A stretch of DNA of 26,265 nt, taken from positions 1 to 26,265 of the forward strand of contig JAIPDY010000013.1 of the NCBI GenBank assembly GCA_021737445.1, given 5' to 3'. The notes under the pieces are model-generated. The model did not search any database and had not been told where the DNA came from. It saw only the letters and a program-made list of their open reading frames with translations. The DNA comes from Desulfotignum sp. Its GTDB lineage: Bacteria; Desulfobacterota; Desulfobacteria; Desulfobacterales; Desulfobacteraceae. This document shows positions 7,538 to 16,716 of this stretch, in pieces (within the stretch, counting starts at the first letter, position 1; every line of letters begins with the position of its first letter). Both the position numbers and the translations under genes were made by a program.

Positions 7538-10500
7538 TCAGTCTGAAATCCATTTCATCTGCAACCCGAAAATCTGCATCAGGGTTTCGCCCTGATCATC
7601 GAGCCCCCTGGTGTCCCAGGTGAGCACTTCGTCGGTTTGTGCCCGCAATCGTGCTTCCAGCGTTATTTTTTCTCCTGCCCCGACTTTTCTGAAACACCTC
7701 ATCTCCCCGATCTCCAGGGGAATCATGGACCGGGGCTCTGATGGGTCTGTTACAGCGATGTGACAGCACACCAACTGCAAAAGCGCCTCGAAAAGATAGG
7801 GGGAGTATTGGTATTTTACGTTCAAAAGATTTGCAAAATCACATGTCTCAGGATAGATGGTCCGGCCCCGTATGACACCCGGACCCGTGCCGTCAAGAAA
7901 CTCTATCACCCGGTACCGGCCTCCGAGACCGCTGCGGTCTTTGTACCATTTCAACACTTTTTTGCGATTCATGGGCCTTGTTCTGAATTCATCCTGGCGG
8001 ATGGGAAAATCCGAAAACCCCTGCCTGGGCGTTTCTTTTCCACCATCGAGGATCACCTGACCGCTGCATTGCAATGCAGAGCGTTCAGTCAATCTCCCGG
8101 CCGGAGAGATCTCCTGTGCTGACAGGGACATATCGCAGACTACCTCTTTGAGGCTGCTGCCGGACCTGCGGCAAAAAATACTGGCCGGCCGCGGCACCCC
8201 AGGCCGGCATTCAATCATGTCCATGAGCCGGATTTTGCGAACGCCCCGAACCTGAAGGTGGGGATACAATATCCGGGCAGCTTCCATGAATGTCTCCAGA
8301 ACCATGGTGGCTGAGACAATGGGATGCTTGATGAACTTGAAAGGCCTGTGATCCGTGATCCAGAGATCCTTTTCCAGAGAAAAGGACCGGAAGGCTTCCA
8401 GTTTTTCCTCACAAAGGTCAAGGGTTAAAATCTTTTCGATCATGGGAAACTCCTCAGGCCTGAAGGACACAAGACCGGAATCCAGTTCTCCCAAGGGTTT
8501 GGGACGGGTTCTGTCATTGAGCAATACCGTGTTCACACACGGCAGTTTTTTCATGAACATGACCCAGTTGTCATCAGCCGGGGCCAGAAAAAGTTCCCGG
8601 CAGAAAAGTCCTGCGAGCTCATTCACATGAATATACGCAACCCCTTTTTGCTTGAGCAACGCCTGGATCTGCCGATCATCTGCCATGCCGGCTCCCTCAA
8701 CAGGAGGAAGCATCAGGGCCTTGAACCGGACATCCTTGTTTTCCAAGGCAAGGTGCCTGAGCAAAGCAGACATCATCCGGTTGGCGGCAGCGTAATTTGC
8801 CTGTCCGGGATTTCCCTGGATTGCGGCGGCTGAGGAAAGACCCACAAAGAACTTCAAGCCGGCAGGCCTGGCTGCTGAATACAGATTCCAGGCGCCCAGG
8901 AATTTGACGTCCGTGACCGTGGAAAAATCATCCAGGGTCATCCGGCTTAAGGGACCGTCCCTGAGGACACCGGCACTGTGAATGATCCCGTCGATTCTGC
9001 CGTAACGGCGGATCACTTCTCCCAGGACGGTCTCAACAGCGTGCGGGTCGGTCACATCGCAGGTATGATATGTCGCCTCAATCCCTGAGGCCTGCAACTG
9101 TGACAGGGTCTGGGCGATCTCCTCCGCCCTGGGTCCTATAGGGGCCGGTGCTGAAGATGAAGGTGCAGCAAGCGGTTTTGCCGGGTCAGCTTCCGGATCG
9201 AGACGTGTCCTCCCCAGAAAGACAAGACGCGGCATAAAAGGCGCAAGGCTGCGGGCAAGATAGGAGCTGATCCCGGTTGCACCCCCGGACATGACGATAA
9301 CACTTTCAGGATTCAGATTCAGGTCTGACGAACCGGTGAAAACCGATGGGGCAAAATGCCCCTCTGAAGTGATAAGCTTTCCATCTTGATGAATCATCTC
9401 CACGAGGTTACATCCTCTATCCAGAGCATGGTGCACAGCTTTTTGAAGATCTGTATCTTTCTTTATTGAAACTGTTCGAAACTGGATGGATGGGTATTCC
9501 CGGGCAGCGCTTAAAAACAGTCCGATCATCCCCTCTGCCAGTAATTGAACAGGCGTCCCCGTATCTTCTGCCGAATGAATCAGCAAAATAAATTTTTTAG
9601 CCGAAGATGCAAAAAAGGCCTTCAAAAGACAAAAGAATCCCTTCAGAAGCAGGGAAACATCTGCCATGCCGCTTGACAGTATCGGCCCGTCCCGGTCAAG
9701 GGTGATGACCATCCCGGAAAGAGAAGGCAGGTTTGCCATTTTATCTGCTGCCTGCAAAATCCCTTTTTCGGTCCGGATGTCGTATCCTGCGTTTTCAGCA
9801 TCCAGGCTTTCCTGCATGAACCCCATTGGAAACGTCACAGCCCGGCAGTTAGTTTTGAGGATCTCCCCTGTATGTTGGGCAATCTTGTCATCTTTTCTGG
9901 AAGAGAGCAAAAGCACGGATTCGCCCGGATCCAATTCCATGGGCATTAAAACGTCCTGCTCTATTGCGGCATGCGCGAATACGAGCCGGTTCAGGTCTGG
10001 CTCATCTTTTGAGGATTTCAGGCGTTCATCGGGCATAGTGTCAGGGTTAAAATCCTCCGGGATCTCTTTTTGTATGTTGTTTTTCTGCCGGGCAGTTATT
10101 TTCAAGATCCCCCGGGCAATGTCATTCACCGTCCTGACATCTATAAAATCCTCCAGTTCGATGGTGATCTTGAACTGGCGCTCTGCTGCGTCCATAATGA
10201 TGGGCAGACGGCTGGATCGGATGGAAAGGTCTTTTCTCAGATCCATGTCCGGTGCAATCTCGTCTCTGTTATATCCAGTCGCATCCATAATGATTTGAAT
10301 CAGCCTCTCCATGAGATCTTCATCCCCGGCAGCAGAGCCGGAGGGTTCAACAGATACAGGAGCGATCTGTTTTAATTCTTCAGGAGGGTCAAACCCTGTG
10401 AACATGGATCTGATAACACGTAACAGATCTTCTTGTTTGAATTTCGGGTTCAGTTCCTGGCGGATGGCTTCCAGGATATTGGACTTAAGAAACTGGCCGG

Positions 10501-13500
10501 AGTTCTCCATGACGAACCGGTTGATCTCCCTTTGAATGATCTGTTCCATGGAATTTGCATCTGCATGCCCTGATTTTTGAAGAAAACCGACCACAGGCTC
10601 TGCTTCTTTCTTAAGATGCCCTTGGGCGAAAAGCCGGTCAAGTGCGGCCTTGAAGGTCAACCCCTCTGAAGACCGAAGGCATGTTTGGATACAAGCTGAT
10701 CCGGGAAGCGTGTCTGCGATGAGATTGCTCAATACTTCACCCGGTCCCACCTCAACAAAAAGCCTTGCTCCGTAAGTATTCCAGAGAGTCCGGGCATTAT
10801 CCATCCAATGGACAGTGGATTCCAGGTGGGTCATGAGGATTTTTCTGATCTCATCAGGGTTTGACGGATACGGTATCCGGGTGGTGTTGGAGATGACCGG
10901 AATCTGCGGGGAATGAAATGCAATGGCGGAGATGTATGCTGAAAGTTCATCATGGATGACCTTCATGGCAGGAGAGTGAAAGGCCATGCTGACACGCAGA
11001 AGAGTGGCCCTGTGGCCCATTTTCTTCAATTTTCTGCCAACCTCTTTCATCTCCCCTGTATTGCCGGTCAAAACAATCTGAATGGGAGAATTGATATTGC
11101 CGATGTGGATATCATTACAATCCTGGATCATCTCTTTGAGCAGATCCAGGGGTGCATCCGTGGCAGCCATGACACCGGGATCGATATTTTTGGCAGCAGC
11201 CTTATCCATGCACAGGGCCCGCTTGTTCACGATGCGAAACCCGTCCTCAAAGGAATAGACCCCGGCCAGGCACAAGGCGGTCAATTCGCCCAGGCTGTGA
11301 CCGGCCATGGCCACAGGACGGATACCCAGGCTTACAAGATATCGGGCCATGGCATTTTCCATGGCAAACATGGCAGGCTGCTGCCACCGGGTCTTCTGAA
11401 GGTTTTTTTCCTGATCATGGAACATCAGGCCAAGCAGATCAAAGTCTGCAACGGCTGCAGCCCGGTCCATCCATTCCTTTATAACGGGAAAAGATCCATA
11501 GAGCTCTTGTCCCATACCGCCATACTGTGCCCCCTGTCCGGGAAATACAAGGGCAAGGGGCGGAACCTTGCGATTCTGATGAACCTGCACCTTGGATGTC
11601 TTTTGCGTTCCGGGTGAGACCATGACCGTATCCACTTCATCCATGGCCTGTTCCACCTGCACCACATAATTGGAACCGCCAAAACCAAACGCATTGACTT
11701 CAAACCTTCTGGGCCCGCCAGTGCTGCTTTTCCAATCCATCGGCTCAGCGGAGATGATAAGGCCCGATTTTTCCGGATTGATTTCCGGGTCCGGATGCCT
11801 GTAATTGAGGGTGGGGGGGAAAATTTTCGCCTTCATGGCTGTCACCCCCCGAATAAGGCTGCTGATACCCGAGGCCCCCAGTGTGTGTCCGATCTGGGAT
11901 TTGAATGCACTCAGCACGGTGCGCCCGGAGGAATCAAAGACCGCCTTCAGGGCGCGGACCTCTTCCAGGTCCCCCTGCCTGGTGCTGGTGGCATGGCATT
12001 CCACCAGATCCACGGCATCCGGTCCATAGGAACTTTCCAAAAAAGAGGCACGAATGGCCATCTGCTGGGAGACACTGGAGGATTCCACCATCCCCAGATG
12101 GTTATTGCTGGCCCCCATGCCGGTCACAAAGGCATGAACAAGAGCCCCTCTTGCCCGGGCAAGGTTTTCCCGCTCAATAACAATCATTGCCCCGCCTTCG
12201 CCAAGGACCATCCCGTCCCTTTGGGCATCAAACGGGCAGGAGGTCTCATGGGCAGGCTTTTTTTGTCCGGACAGGCCATAAAGGGCATCCAGGGCGGAAA
12301 ATTCCAAAAAATGCAGATGGCTGAGCGTATCCTCTCCCCCTCCCACGACAGCTGCGTCTATGATGCCGTTTTGAATCATCTGTATGGCGCAGTGAAGTGC
12401 GACCAGTGAGGTAGCACAGGCTGCAGACACAGCAAAGCTTGGTCCCATGAATCCATACTGCTTGCAGATAAAACCGGCGGCAGCGCAGTTGAGCCTGCCC
12501 AGCAGGGTGGTATCGTCCGGGGCCATGCGGCCGGACTTTATTTCCTGTTCAACAGCTTTGTATTGGTCCGGCGTGAGGTCAACAGCCCTTTTGATGCCTG
12601 CCAGGATGTCATGAACATATGCCCTGATAATAATATTGGGAAGCGTTCCTGCCGCTTCACCCGAATTCTGGGAGATGAGGACTGCGATCCTCTCGGGCGG
12701 GATGTCTGATGTCAGAATACCGGATGTCCGGATGGCCCTGTCCGCAAGCCACATGGAAATTCGTGTGGCCTGGGTCATACTCCTGAAATCATGGGGAGGA
12801 ATCCCCAGTTCATTGCGGTCGACATGAAAATCCAGAAAAGCGCCCACTTTGCAATAGGTCTTGTCCGGCATATGGGGCCGGGGATCATAATAAAGGGCGT
12901 GATCCCACCTTGACGGCGGAACTTCTGTGATACCGCTCTTCATGGCCAGGCTTGCAGTCCATACTTGTTCCGGGCTTTTCCCCAGGGTATTCACCATGCT
13001 CATACCGGTGATGGCGATCCTGTCATGATCCTCTTTGCCGGAAGAGGCGCGCTTCAAGGTATTATTATTTCCAAAGGCCGGTATGTTCAATGGTGTTTCG
13101 CCTGCAGCCGGCTGATGCATATGAAGAGTGCCCCGGGCCAGTTCCAGGTGAAACGACTTCAGCGTATCGACATCACGGATAAGCCCGGCACAGGCCCCGC
13201 TCATGAATTGTCCGCGTTCCAGACAAATTTTTTCATCCAGCAGTGCCTCTCCCGCTCTGTCCATACCCTTTGCTGCGATGAAAAGGCTGCCGGATGCCAT
13301 CTTTTCCATTTTCACCCTGAAAGAGGGCTCATCTTTGCGTCCCCCGGCAAACTCCTTTTCCAGTGATAAAATAGATTCCATTCCCGGGGTTCTCAAGGAC
13401 CGCACCCGGAGCCCGGTATTTTTGCCTGAAACAACCGTTCCCGCGAAAGGTGATTTCAGAATCATCTGCTGATAAAGCGGGGCCAGGGCCCCTGTGTCAA

Positions 13501-15154
13501 CAATCTCCTGTGTGGCCAGATAGGCGGTCCCCATCTGGATTGCGTCCGCTCCGAGCATGGCCGCCATGAACGCGGTTTCCCGGTTAAAAATTCCCCCGGC
13601 AAGGATGATGCGGCAATTTTGAAACAAAGATGGGGCGGCCTGTTTCAGATACAGCACCATCTGTGCAAGGGTGAGCGTGCTGTGCGGTCCCACGTGGCCC
13701 CCGGCCTCATACCCCTCGCAGATCACATATCGTACGCCCGCTTTAAGGGCAAGCTTCAACAGTGCCTCATCCGGAGCGATATACATGACATCGATGCCGC
13801 TTTCCATCAATTCTCTGACAGCGGAAACATCACCGCCTGCGATAACTGCAAAACGCGGTTGATGCTTTTTTATCCATGCCAGGTGCAGTTCCCTGAAAGG
13901 ATTTTCCGCCAAAGCAACCACATTCACGGCATATGGGCGCTCCCCCATGATCTCGGGCAAAAGTCCGAGCTTTTTGTCAAGCATTTCAGGGTCCATCAGA
14001 CCAAGGGCGATGGTGGGCAATCCACCGGCATCTGCGACCTGTAAGGCAAATTTGGGCACATCCGTGATCCAGGACATGGCACCCTGAATAAAAGGGTATT
14101 GGGTTCCCATCTCTTTTGCCACAGGACTGTCCATAAAACAGTTCTTTTTTTCTTGGGCCAGGCTGCATAAAAGATTAATTTCATCCATGAACGCTTGCAC
14201 AGCTTTTTCGGTCCCAGTTCCAAAACGGTTAATAAAGGTTTGGGCAAAGGCAGCTTCCACACCCAGAAATATGACTTCTTCCCGGCTGAATCGGCTCTCC
14301 AGGGGGTGAACGGCCTCAGCATTCACACGGTTTACAAAGGAGCGGCGGGTTTCATCCATGATCACTGTACCGCAGAGCGAATTCTCATATGCCTTTATTT
14401 TTTCGAATGCCAGAGAATTTCCCTTGTTGAACAGACGGCAGGGAACCTGCACGTCCAGGCCGGCCAGATCGGTGGAATCCGGACGAAGCCGGCAGAGCAG
14501 CTCTCGCCGGGAATCATCAATGGCCACCCTGTCTGTCAGCCAATGGACACTCTCAAAGATGATCCCGGCTGCCCCGGTGGACAAAAAGGCCGCTGCCGCC
14601 TCAGGCATAAAGACACCGCCCCAGATGAGAATATCAAAAGGCGCTAAAGAGGATCTCTGCATCTCTCTGGCCATGGAATAGAGCGCCATGGTCGTCTCAC
14701 GGCTCACAAATCCTGCAGCCTCACACCCTTTCAAAACAATTCGCCCGATACCCGGGTCCTCCTTTAATATCTTTGCCGCAAGATCGGTGTCTCCGGTTAT
14801 GGGAAAGCAGCAATAACTTTTGGAAATTTCCCTGAGCTTTTCTATAAAAAAAGAGATATCTTTTTGAGAAACCGCAAGGGGGCACTCTACCCAGAGGTTA
14901 TGTATCCTGGTTTTCTTTAATATCTGAACCAAAGACAGATCCATAAAGGCCCTGGCACAAATTTTAATATCTTTGACAAGATTGTCAGGGTCTTTTTTTT
15001 GCAGGCAGGACCACAGATCGCCTGGTTCTTTTATCATGGAAAAATCAAAGACAGCACGGCTTTTTGTTCGCTGAAATATCTGGATCACCGCCGGAGTGAT
15101 CTCCTCAGGCCGCCAGACAAAACCGATATTGCAATTTTGATGCTCAGCTGACAT
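7538..15154 (-). CDS. iterative type I polyketide/PUFA-like synthase: (NMO-like)2-KS-AT-ACP-KR-DH
   Basis: About 2538 residues. Order of domains (approximate): degenerate nitronate-monooxygenase/PfaD-like TIM barrel (10-265); intact PfaD-like enoyl reductase barrel (350-690, EGYEAGGH with His487); ketosynthase (708-1165, active Cys913 in SAACATSL, ECHATST and SQIGHT histidine motifs); acyltransferase (1200-1500, Ser1287 in GHSLGE, AFHSP suggesting malonyl); one ACP (1611-1690, Ser1647 in DLSIRSSRL); ketoreductase (1950-2210, YAAAN tyrosine near 2120) preceded by its structural half; PS-type dehydratase (2260-2530, His2269). No methyltransferase or thioesterase is visible. One complete reducing set suggests an iterative enzyme that makes a reduced acyl chain, in the manner of PfaA/PfaD but with one ACP. 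I chose the ATG at 15154, which has AAGGA seven bases upstream; ATGs at 15181 and 15241 are alternatives without good sites. The upstream GNAT gene ends at 15186. Release may be by the oxoamine synthase (inference). Confidence 0.92.
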   Translation of the reverse strand: MSAEHQNCNIGFVWRPEEITPAVIQIFQRTKSRAVFDFSMIKEPGDLWSCLQKKDPDNLVKDIKICARAFMDLSLVQILKKTRIHNLWVECPLAVSQKDISFFIEKLREISKSYCCFPITGDTDLAAKILKEDPGIGRIVLKGCEAAGFVSRETTMALYSMAREMQRSSLAPFDILIWGGVFMPEAAAAFLSTGAAGIIFESVHWLTDRVAIDDSRRELLCRLRPDSTDLAGLDVQVPCRLFNKGNSLAFEKIKAYENSLCGTVIMDETRRSFVNRVNAEAVHPLESRFSREEVIFLGVEAAFAQTFINRFGTGTEKAVQAFMDEINLLCSLAQEKKNCFMDSPVAKEMGTQYPFIQGAMSWITDVPKFALQVADAGGLPTIALGLMDPEMLDKKLGLLPEIMGERPYAVNVVALAENPFRELHLAWIKKHQPRFAVIAGGDVSAVRELMESGIDVMYIAPDEALLKLALKAGVRYVICEGYEAGGHVGPHSTLTLAQMVLYLKQAAPSLFQNCRIILAGGIFNRETAFMAAMLGADAIQMGTAYLATQEIVDTGALAPLYQQMILKSPFAGTVVSGKNTGLRVRSLRTPGMESILSLEKEFAGGRKDEPSFRVKMEKMASGSLFIAAKGMDRAGEALLDEKICLERGQFMSGACAGLIRDVDTLKSFHLELARGTLHMHQPAAGETPLNIPAFGNNNTLKRASSGKEDHDRIAITGMSMVNTLGKSPEQVWTASLAMKSGITEVPPSRWDHALYYDPRPHMPDKTYCKVGAFLDFHVDRNELGIPPHDFRSMTQATRISMWLADRAIRTSGILTSDIPPERIAVLISQNSGEAAGTLPNIIIRAYVHDILAGIKRAVDLTPDQYKAVEQEIKSGRMAPDDTTLLGRLNCAAAGFICKQYGFMGPSFAVSAACATSLVALHCAIQMIQNGIIDAAVVGGGEDTLSHLHFLEFSALDALYGLSGQKKPAHETSCPFDAQRDGMVLGEGGAMIVIERENLARARGALVHAFVTGMGASNNHLGMVESSSVSQQMAIRASFLESSYGPDAVDLVECHATSTRQGDLEEVRALKAVFDSSGRTVLSAFKSQIGHTLGASGISSLIRGVTAMKAKIFPPTLNYRHPDPEINPEKSGLIISAEPMDWKSSTGGPRRFEVNAFGFGGSNYVVQVEQAMDEVDTVMVSPGTQKTSKVQVHQNRKVPPLALVFPGQGAQYGGMGQELYGSFPVIKEWMDRAAAVADFDLLGLMFHDQEKNLQKTRWQQPAMFAMENAMARYLVSLGIRPVAMAGHSLGELTALCLAGVYSFEDGFRIVNKRALCMDKAAAKNIDPGVMAATDAPLDLLKEMIQDCNDIHIGNINSPIQIVLTGNTGEMKEVGRKLKKMGHRATLLRVSMAFHSPAMKVIHDELSAYISAIAFHSPQIPVISNTTRIPYPSNPDEIRKILMTHLESTVHWMDNARTLWNTYGARLFVEVGPGEVLSNLIADTLPGSACIQTCLRSSEGLTFKAALDRLFAQGHLKKEAEPVVGFLQKSGHADANSMEQIIQREINRFVMENSGQFLKSNILEAIRQELNPKFKQEDLLRVIRSMFTGFDPPEELKQIAPVSVEPSGSAAGDEDLMERLIQIIMDATGYNRDEIAPDMDLRKDLSIRSSRLPIIMDAAERQFKITIELEDFIDVRTVNDIARGILKITARQKNNIQKEIPEDFNPDTMPDERLKSSKDEPDLNRLVFAHAAIEQDVLMPMELDPGESVLLLSSRKDDKIAQHTGEILKTNCRAVTFPMGFMQESLDAENAGYDIRTEKGILQAADKMANLPSLSGMVITLDRDGPILSSGMADVSLLLKGFFCLLKAFFASSAKKFILLIHSAEDTGTPVQLLAEGMIGLFLSAAREYPSIQFRTVSIKKDTDLQKAVHHALDRGCNLVEMIHQDGKLITSEGHFAPSVFTGSSDLNLNPESVIVMSGGATGISSYLARSLAPFMPRLVFLGRTRLDPEADPAKPLAAPSSSAPAPIGPRAEEIAQTLSQLQASGIEATYHTCDVTDPHAVETVLGEVIRRYGRIDGIIHSAGVLRDGPLSRMTLDDFSTVTDVKFLGAWNLYSAARPAGLKFFVGLSSAAAIQGNPGQANYAAANRMMSALLRHLALENKDVRFKALMLPPVEGAGMADDRQIQALLKQKGVAYIHVNELAGLFCRELFLAPADDNWVMFMKKLPCVNTVLLNDRTRPKPLGELDSGLVSFRPEEFPMIEKILTLDLCEEKLEAFRSFSLEKDLWITDHRPFKFIKHPIVSATMVLETFMEAARILYPHLQVRGVRKIRLMDMIECRPGVPRPASIFCRRSGSSLKEVVCDMSLSAQEISPAGRLTERSALQCSGQVILDGGKETPRQGFSDFPIRQDEFRTRPMNRKKVLKWYKDRSGLGGRYRVIEFLDGTGPGVIRGRTIYPETCDFANLLNVKYQYSPYLFEALLQLVCCHIAVTDPSEPRSMIPLEIGEMRCFRKVGAGEKITLEARLRAQTDEVLTWDTRGLDDQGETLMQIFGLQMKWISD

Positions 15155-15185
15155 GTTTAAATCCTTTTGCTTTTGAGCCATAGGT

Positions 15186-16316
15186 TTAATTTGTGGTAAA
15201 GATTTTTTTGAATATGCGATACTTTTTGTATTTTTTTGCACCGGCTTCCTCTATCAATTCGTTGATCGCCTCGTTGTCCTCCAGTGTCCAGCCCATTTCC
15301 ATATACCGATATTTCTCTTTTTTCCTCACAATTTCATAGATATGGTGGAAGGCCAGCATGGGAAGCCCCAGTTGACGGTATTTCTCTTTGATCCCAAACA
15401 TAAACAGCCGCAATCCGACAATCTCTTTTTTGTAAAAAAAATACTTGAACGCCCCCAAAAGGCCTATCCGCCCGTTGAGACGTTTGAGCAGCGGGTTGAT
15501 ATCGGGAAAAACCAGGCAGAAAGCTGCAGGTTCATCCTCATAATAGATGAAAAAAGCCATGTCAGGATCTGCGAAATCCATGATGTTCTTGCCAATGTCC
15601 TGCATTTCATTCTCGCTCAAAGGAACGAACCCCCAGTTATCAGACCATGCATCGTTATATATCTGCCGGATCAGAGCAAACTCAGCATCTGCATCCTTTG
15701 GGCGGAAATGGGTGATTCTGACCCCCTTTTTTTTGGCAATCTTGCCGGCCAGGCGATCCATCCATCCGGGAAGTTTGTAACTGCTGTCTATTAGGAAAGC
15801 CAGCAGGTCTTTTTCTTTGAAGTATCCGCACGATTCGATCAGCCTTGAATAGTACGGCGGGTTATAGGTCATCATCAGGGAGGGCGGATAATCGAATCCC
15901 TCAATGAGCAAACCTGCCTCGTGATTGGTGGAGGGATTGAGAGGGCCTCTGATAAAGGTCATTCCTTTGCTGTGAACCCAACGTTCCACAGAAGAGAACA
16001 GGGCGGATGCGGCTTGTGGATCATCAGCACATTCAAAAAATCCCCAGATGCCCATCTTTTCGTTATGGAATCGGTTATAATGATCATCTATAATGCCCGC
16101 GATTCTTCCCACCGTCGTTTGACCCCGTCGTGCCAAAAAAAGAATGCGCTCGGAAAACTCCCAGAAAGGATGCCGAAGGGGGTCCAGCATCCGGCGGACT
16201 TCTTTTTTAAGCGGAGGAACCCATTTGGGATAAAGACCATAGATCTTCCAGGGCAGATCTATGAAGTCTTTTAAATCAGATCCCCCTTTCACGATAATGA
16301 TCTCAATGACACTCAT
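15186..16316 (-). CDS. GNAT-fold N-acyltransferase (YghO-like; possible ceramide-synthase-like enzyme)
   Basis: 376 residues from an ATG at 16316 with GAGGAG eight bases upstream (a Met six codons earlier lacks a site). It belongs to a widespread family of about 380 residues recognised by PWKIYxxxPxWVPPL near the N-terminus, GRIAGIIDDHYN, GFFE, then RGPLNPSTNHEAGLLIEGFD, MMTYNPPYY, and a C-terminal GNAT-like half containing the block FGIKEKYRQLGL, an acyl-CoA-loop-like segment. Proteins of this GNAT-like kind have been linked to bacterial ceramide synthesis, where they N-acylate a sphingoid base; that assignment is from memory of the family, not proven here. Its place as first gene of an operon with a serine-palmitoyltransferase-like enzyme and a reductase fits N-acylation of an amino-lipid. 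It has no signal peptide. The fold is fairly sure, the substrate is inference. Confidence 0.72.
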   Translation of the reverse strand: MSVIEIIIVKGGSDLKDFIDLPWKIYGLYPKWVPPLKKEVRRMLDPLRHPFWEFSERILFLARRGQTTVGRIAGIIDDHYNRFHNEKMGIWGFFECADDPQAASALFSSVERWVHSKGMTFIRGPLNPSTNHEAGLLIEGFDYPPSLMMTYNPPYYSRLIESCGYFKEKDLLAFLIDSSYKLPGWMDRLAGKIAKKKGVRITHFRPKDADAEFALIRQIYNDAWSDNWGFVPLSENEMQDIGKNIMDFADPDMAFFIYYEDEPAAFCLVFPDINPLLKRLNGRIGLLGAFKYFFYKKEIVGLRLFMFGIKEKYRQLGLPMLAFHHIYEIVRKKEKYRYMEMGWTLEDNEAINELIEEAGAKKYKKYRIFKKIFTTN

Positions 16317-16539
16317 GATTATACTCCTCAACAAAAAAAGAACAATGTCATCCGATGCCCATCACAACATTTGACAATAACTCTTATAAATAAACTATGA
16401 CTAACTTTATATTCACTTTATGTGCCAGGATTCCCATACCCTTCACAACATGATCTATCACCCTTATATCTATGGAAAATCAGCAAAAAAAGAGCTGCTG
16501 GATACCATTTAGGGCCAAACGATACAACAATCAAAATTG

Positions 16540-16575
16540 GGTCATATATGACCTAAGGCTGAATATATGACCTAA
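16540..16575. promoter_or_regulatory. candidate operator: 14-bp perfect palindrome plus repeated half-site
   Basis: GGTCATATATGACC at 16540-16553 is a perfect palindrome. The 13-mer ATATATGACCTAA, which forms its right half plus flank (16544-16556), recurs exactly at 16563-16575, giving a 19-base step, close to two helical turns. This is the architecture of a dimeric regulator site with a second, partial site. It lies between the divergent lipid operon and envelope genes, about 225 bases from each start. No regulator gene is encoded adjacent, so the binding protein is unknown. Confidence 0.5.
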
Positions 16576-16716
16576 TTTGCTGTTTTTTAATGCTGTGGAT
16601 ATCGAATGTTTTGCAGCCTGACACCCCTGCCGGTCAACAGGATGGTGATTATAAACCGGATGCAGTAACCCCGGCACGTTAATTGAATTATATTCTGTTT
16701 GTGAACAAATCCATCA

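Noticed and set aside
13996..14322. Minus-strand 108-residue frame and many plus-strand frames of 100-220 residues inside the synthase gene
   Set aside because: They overlap the synthase, which has intact domains throughout, have no ribosome binding sites or domains, and reflect the high GC third positions of the true gene.
602..16316. Reading the operon as a classical omega-3 PUFA (pfaABCDE) cluster
   Set aside because: The KS, AT and PfaD-like domains are PfaA/PfaD-like, but there is one ACP, no PfaC-type paired KS and FabA-like dehydratases, and the oxoamine synthase and SDR do not belong to PUFA loci.
16481..16500. CAGC...GCTG around an A-run as a terminator
   Set aside because: The stem is only four bases and neither transcript is expected to end here.
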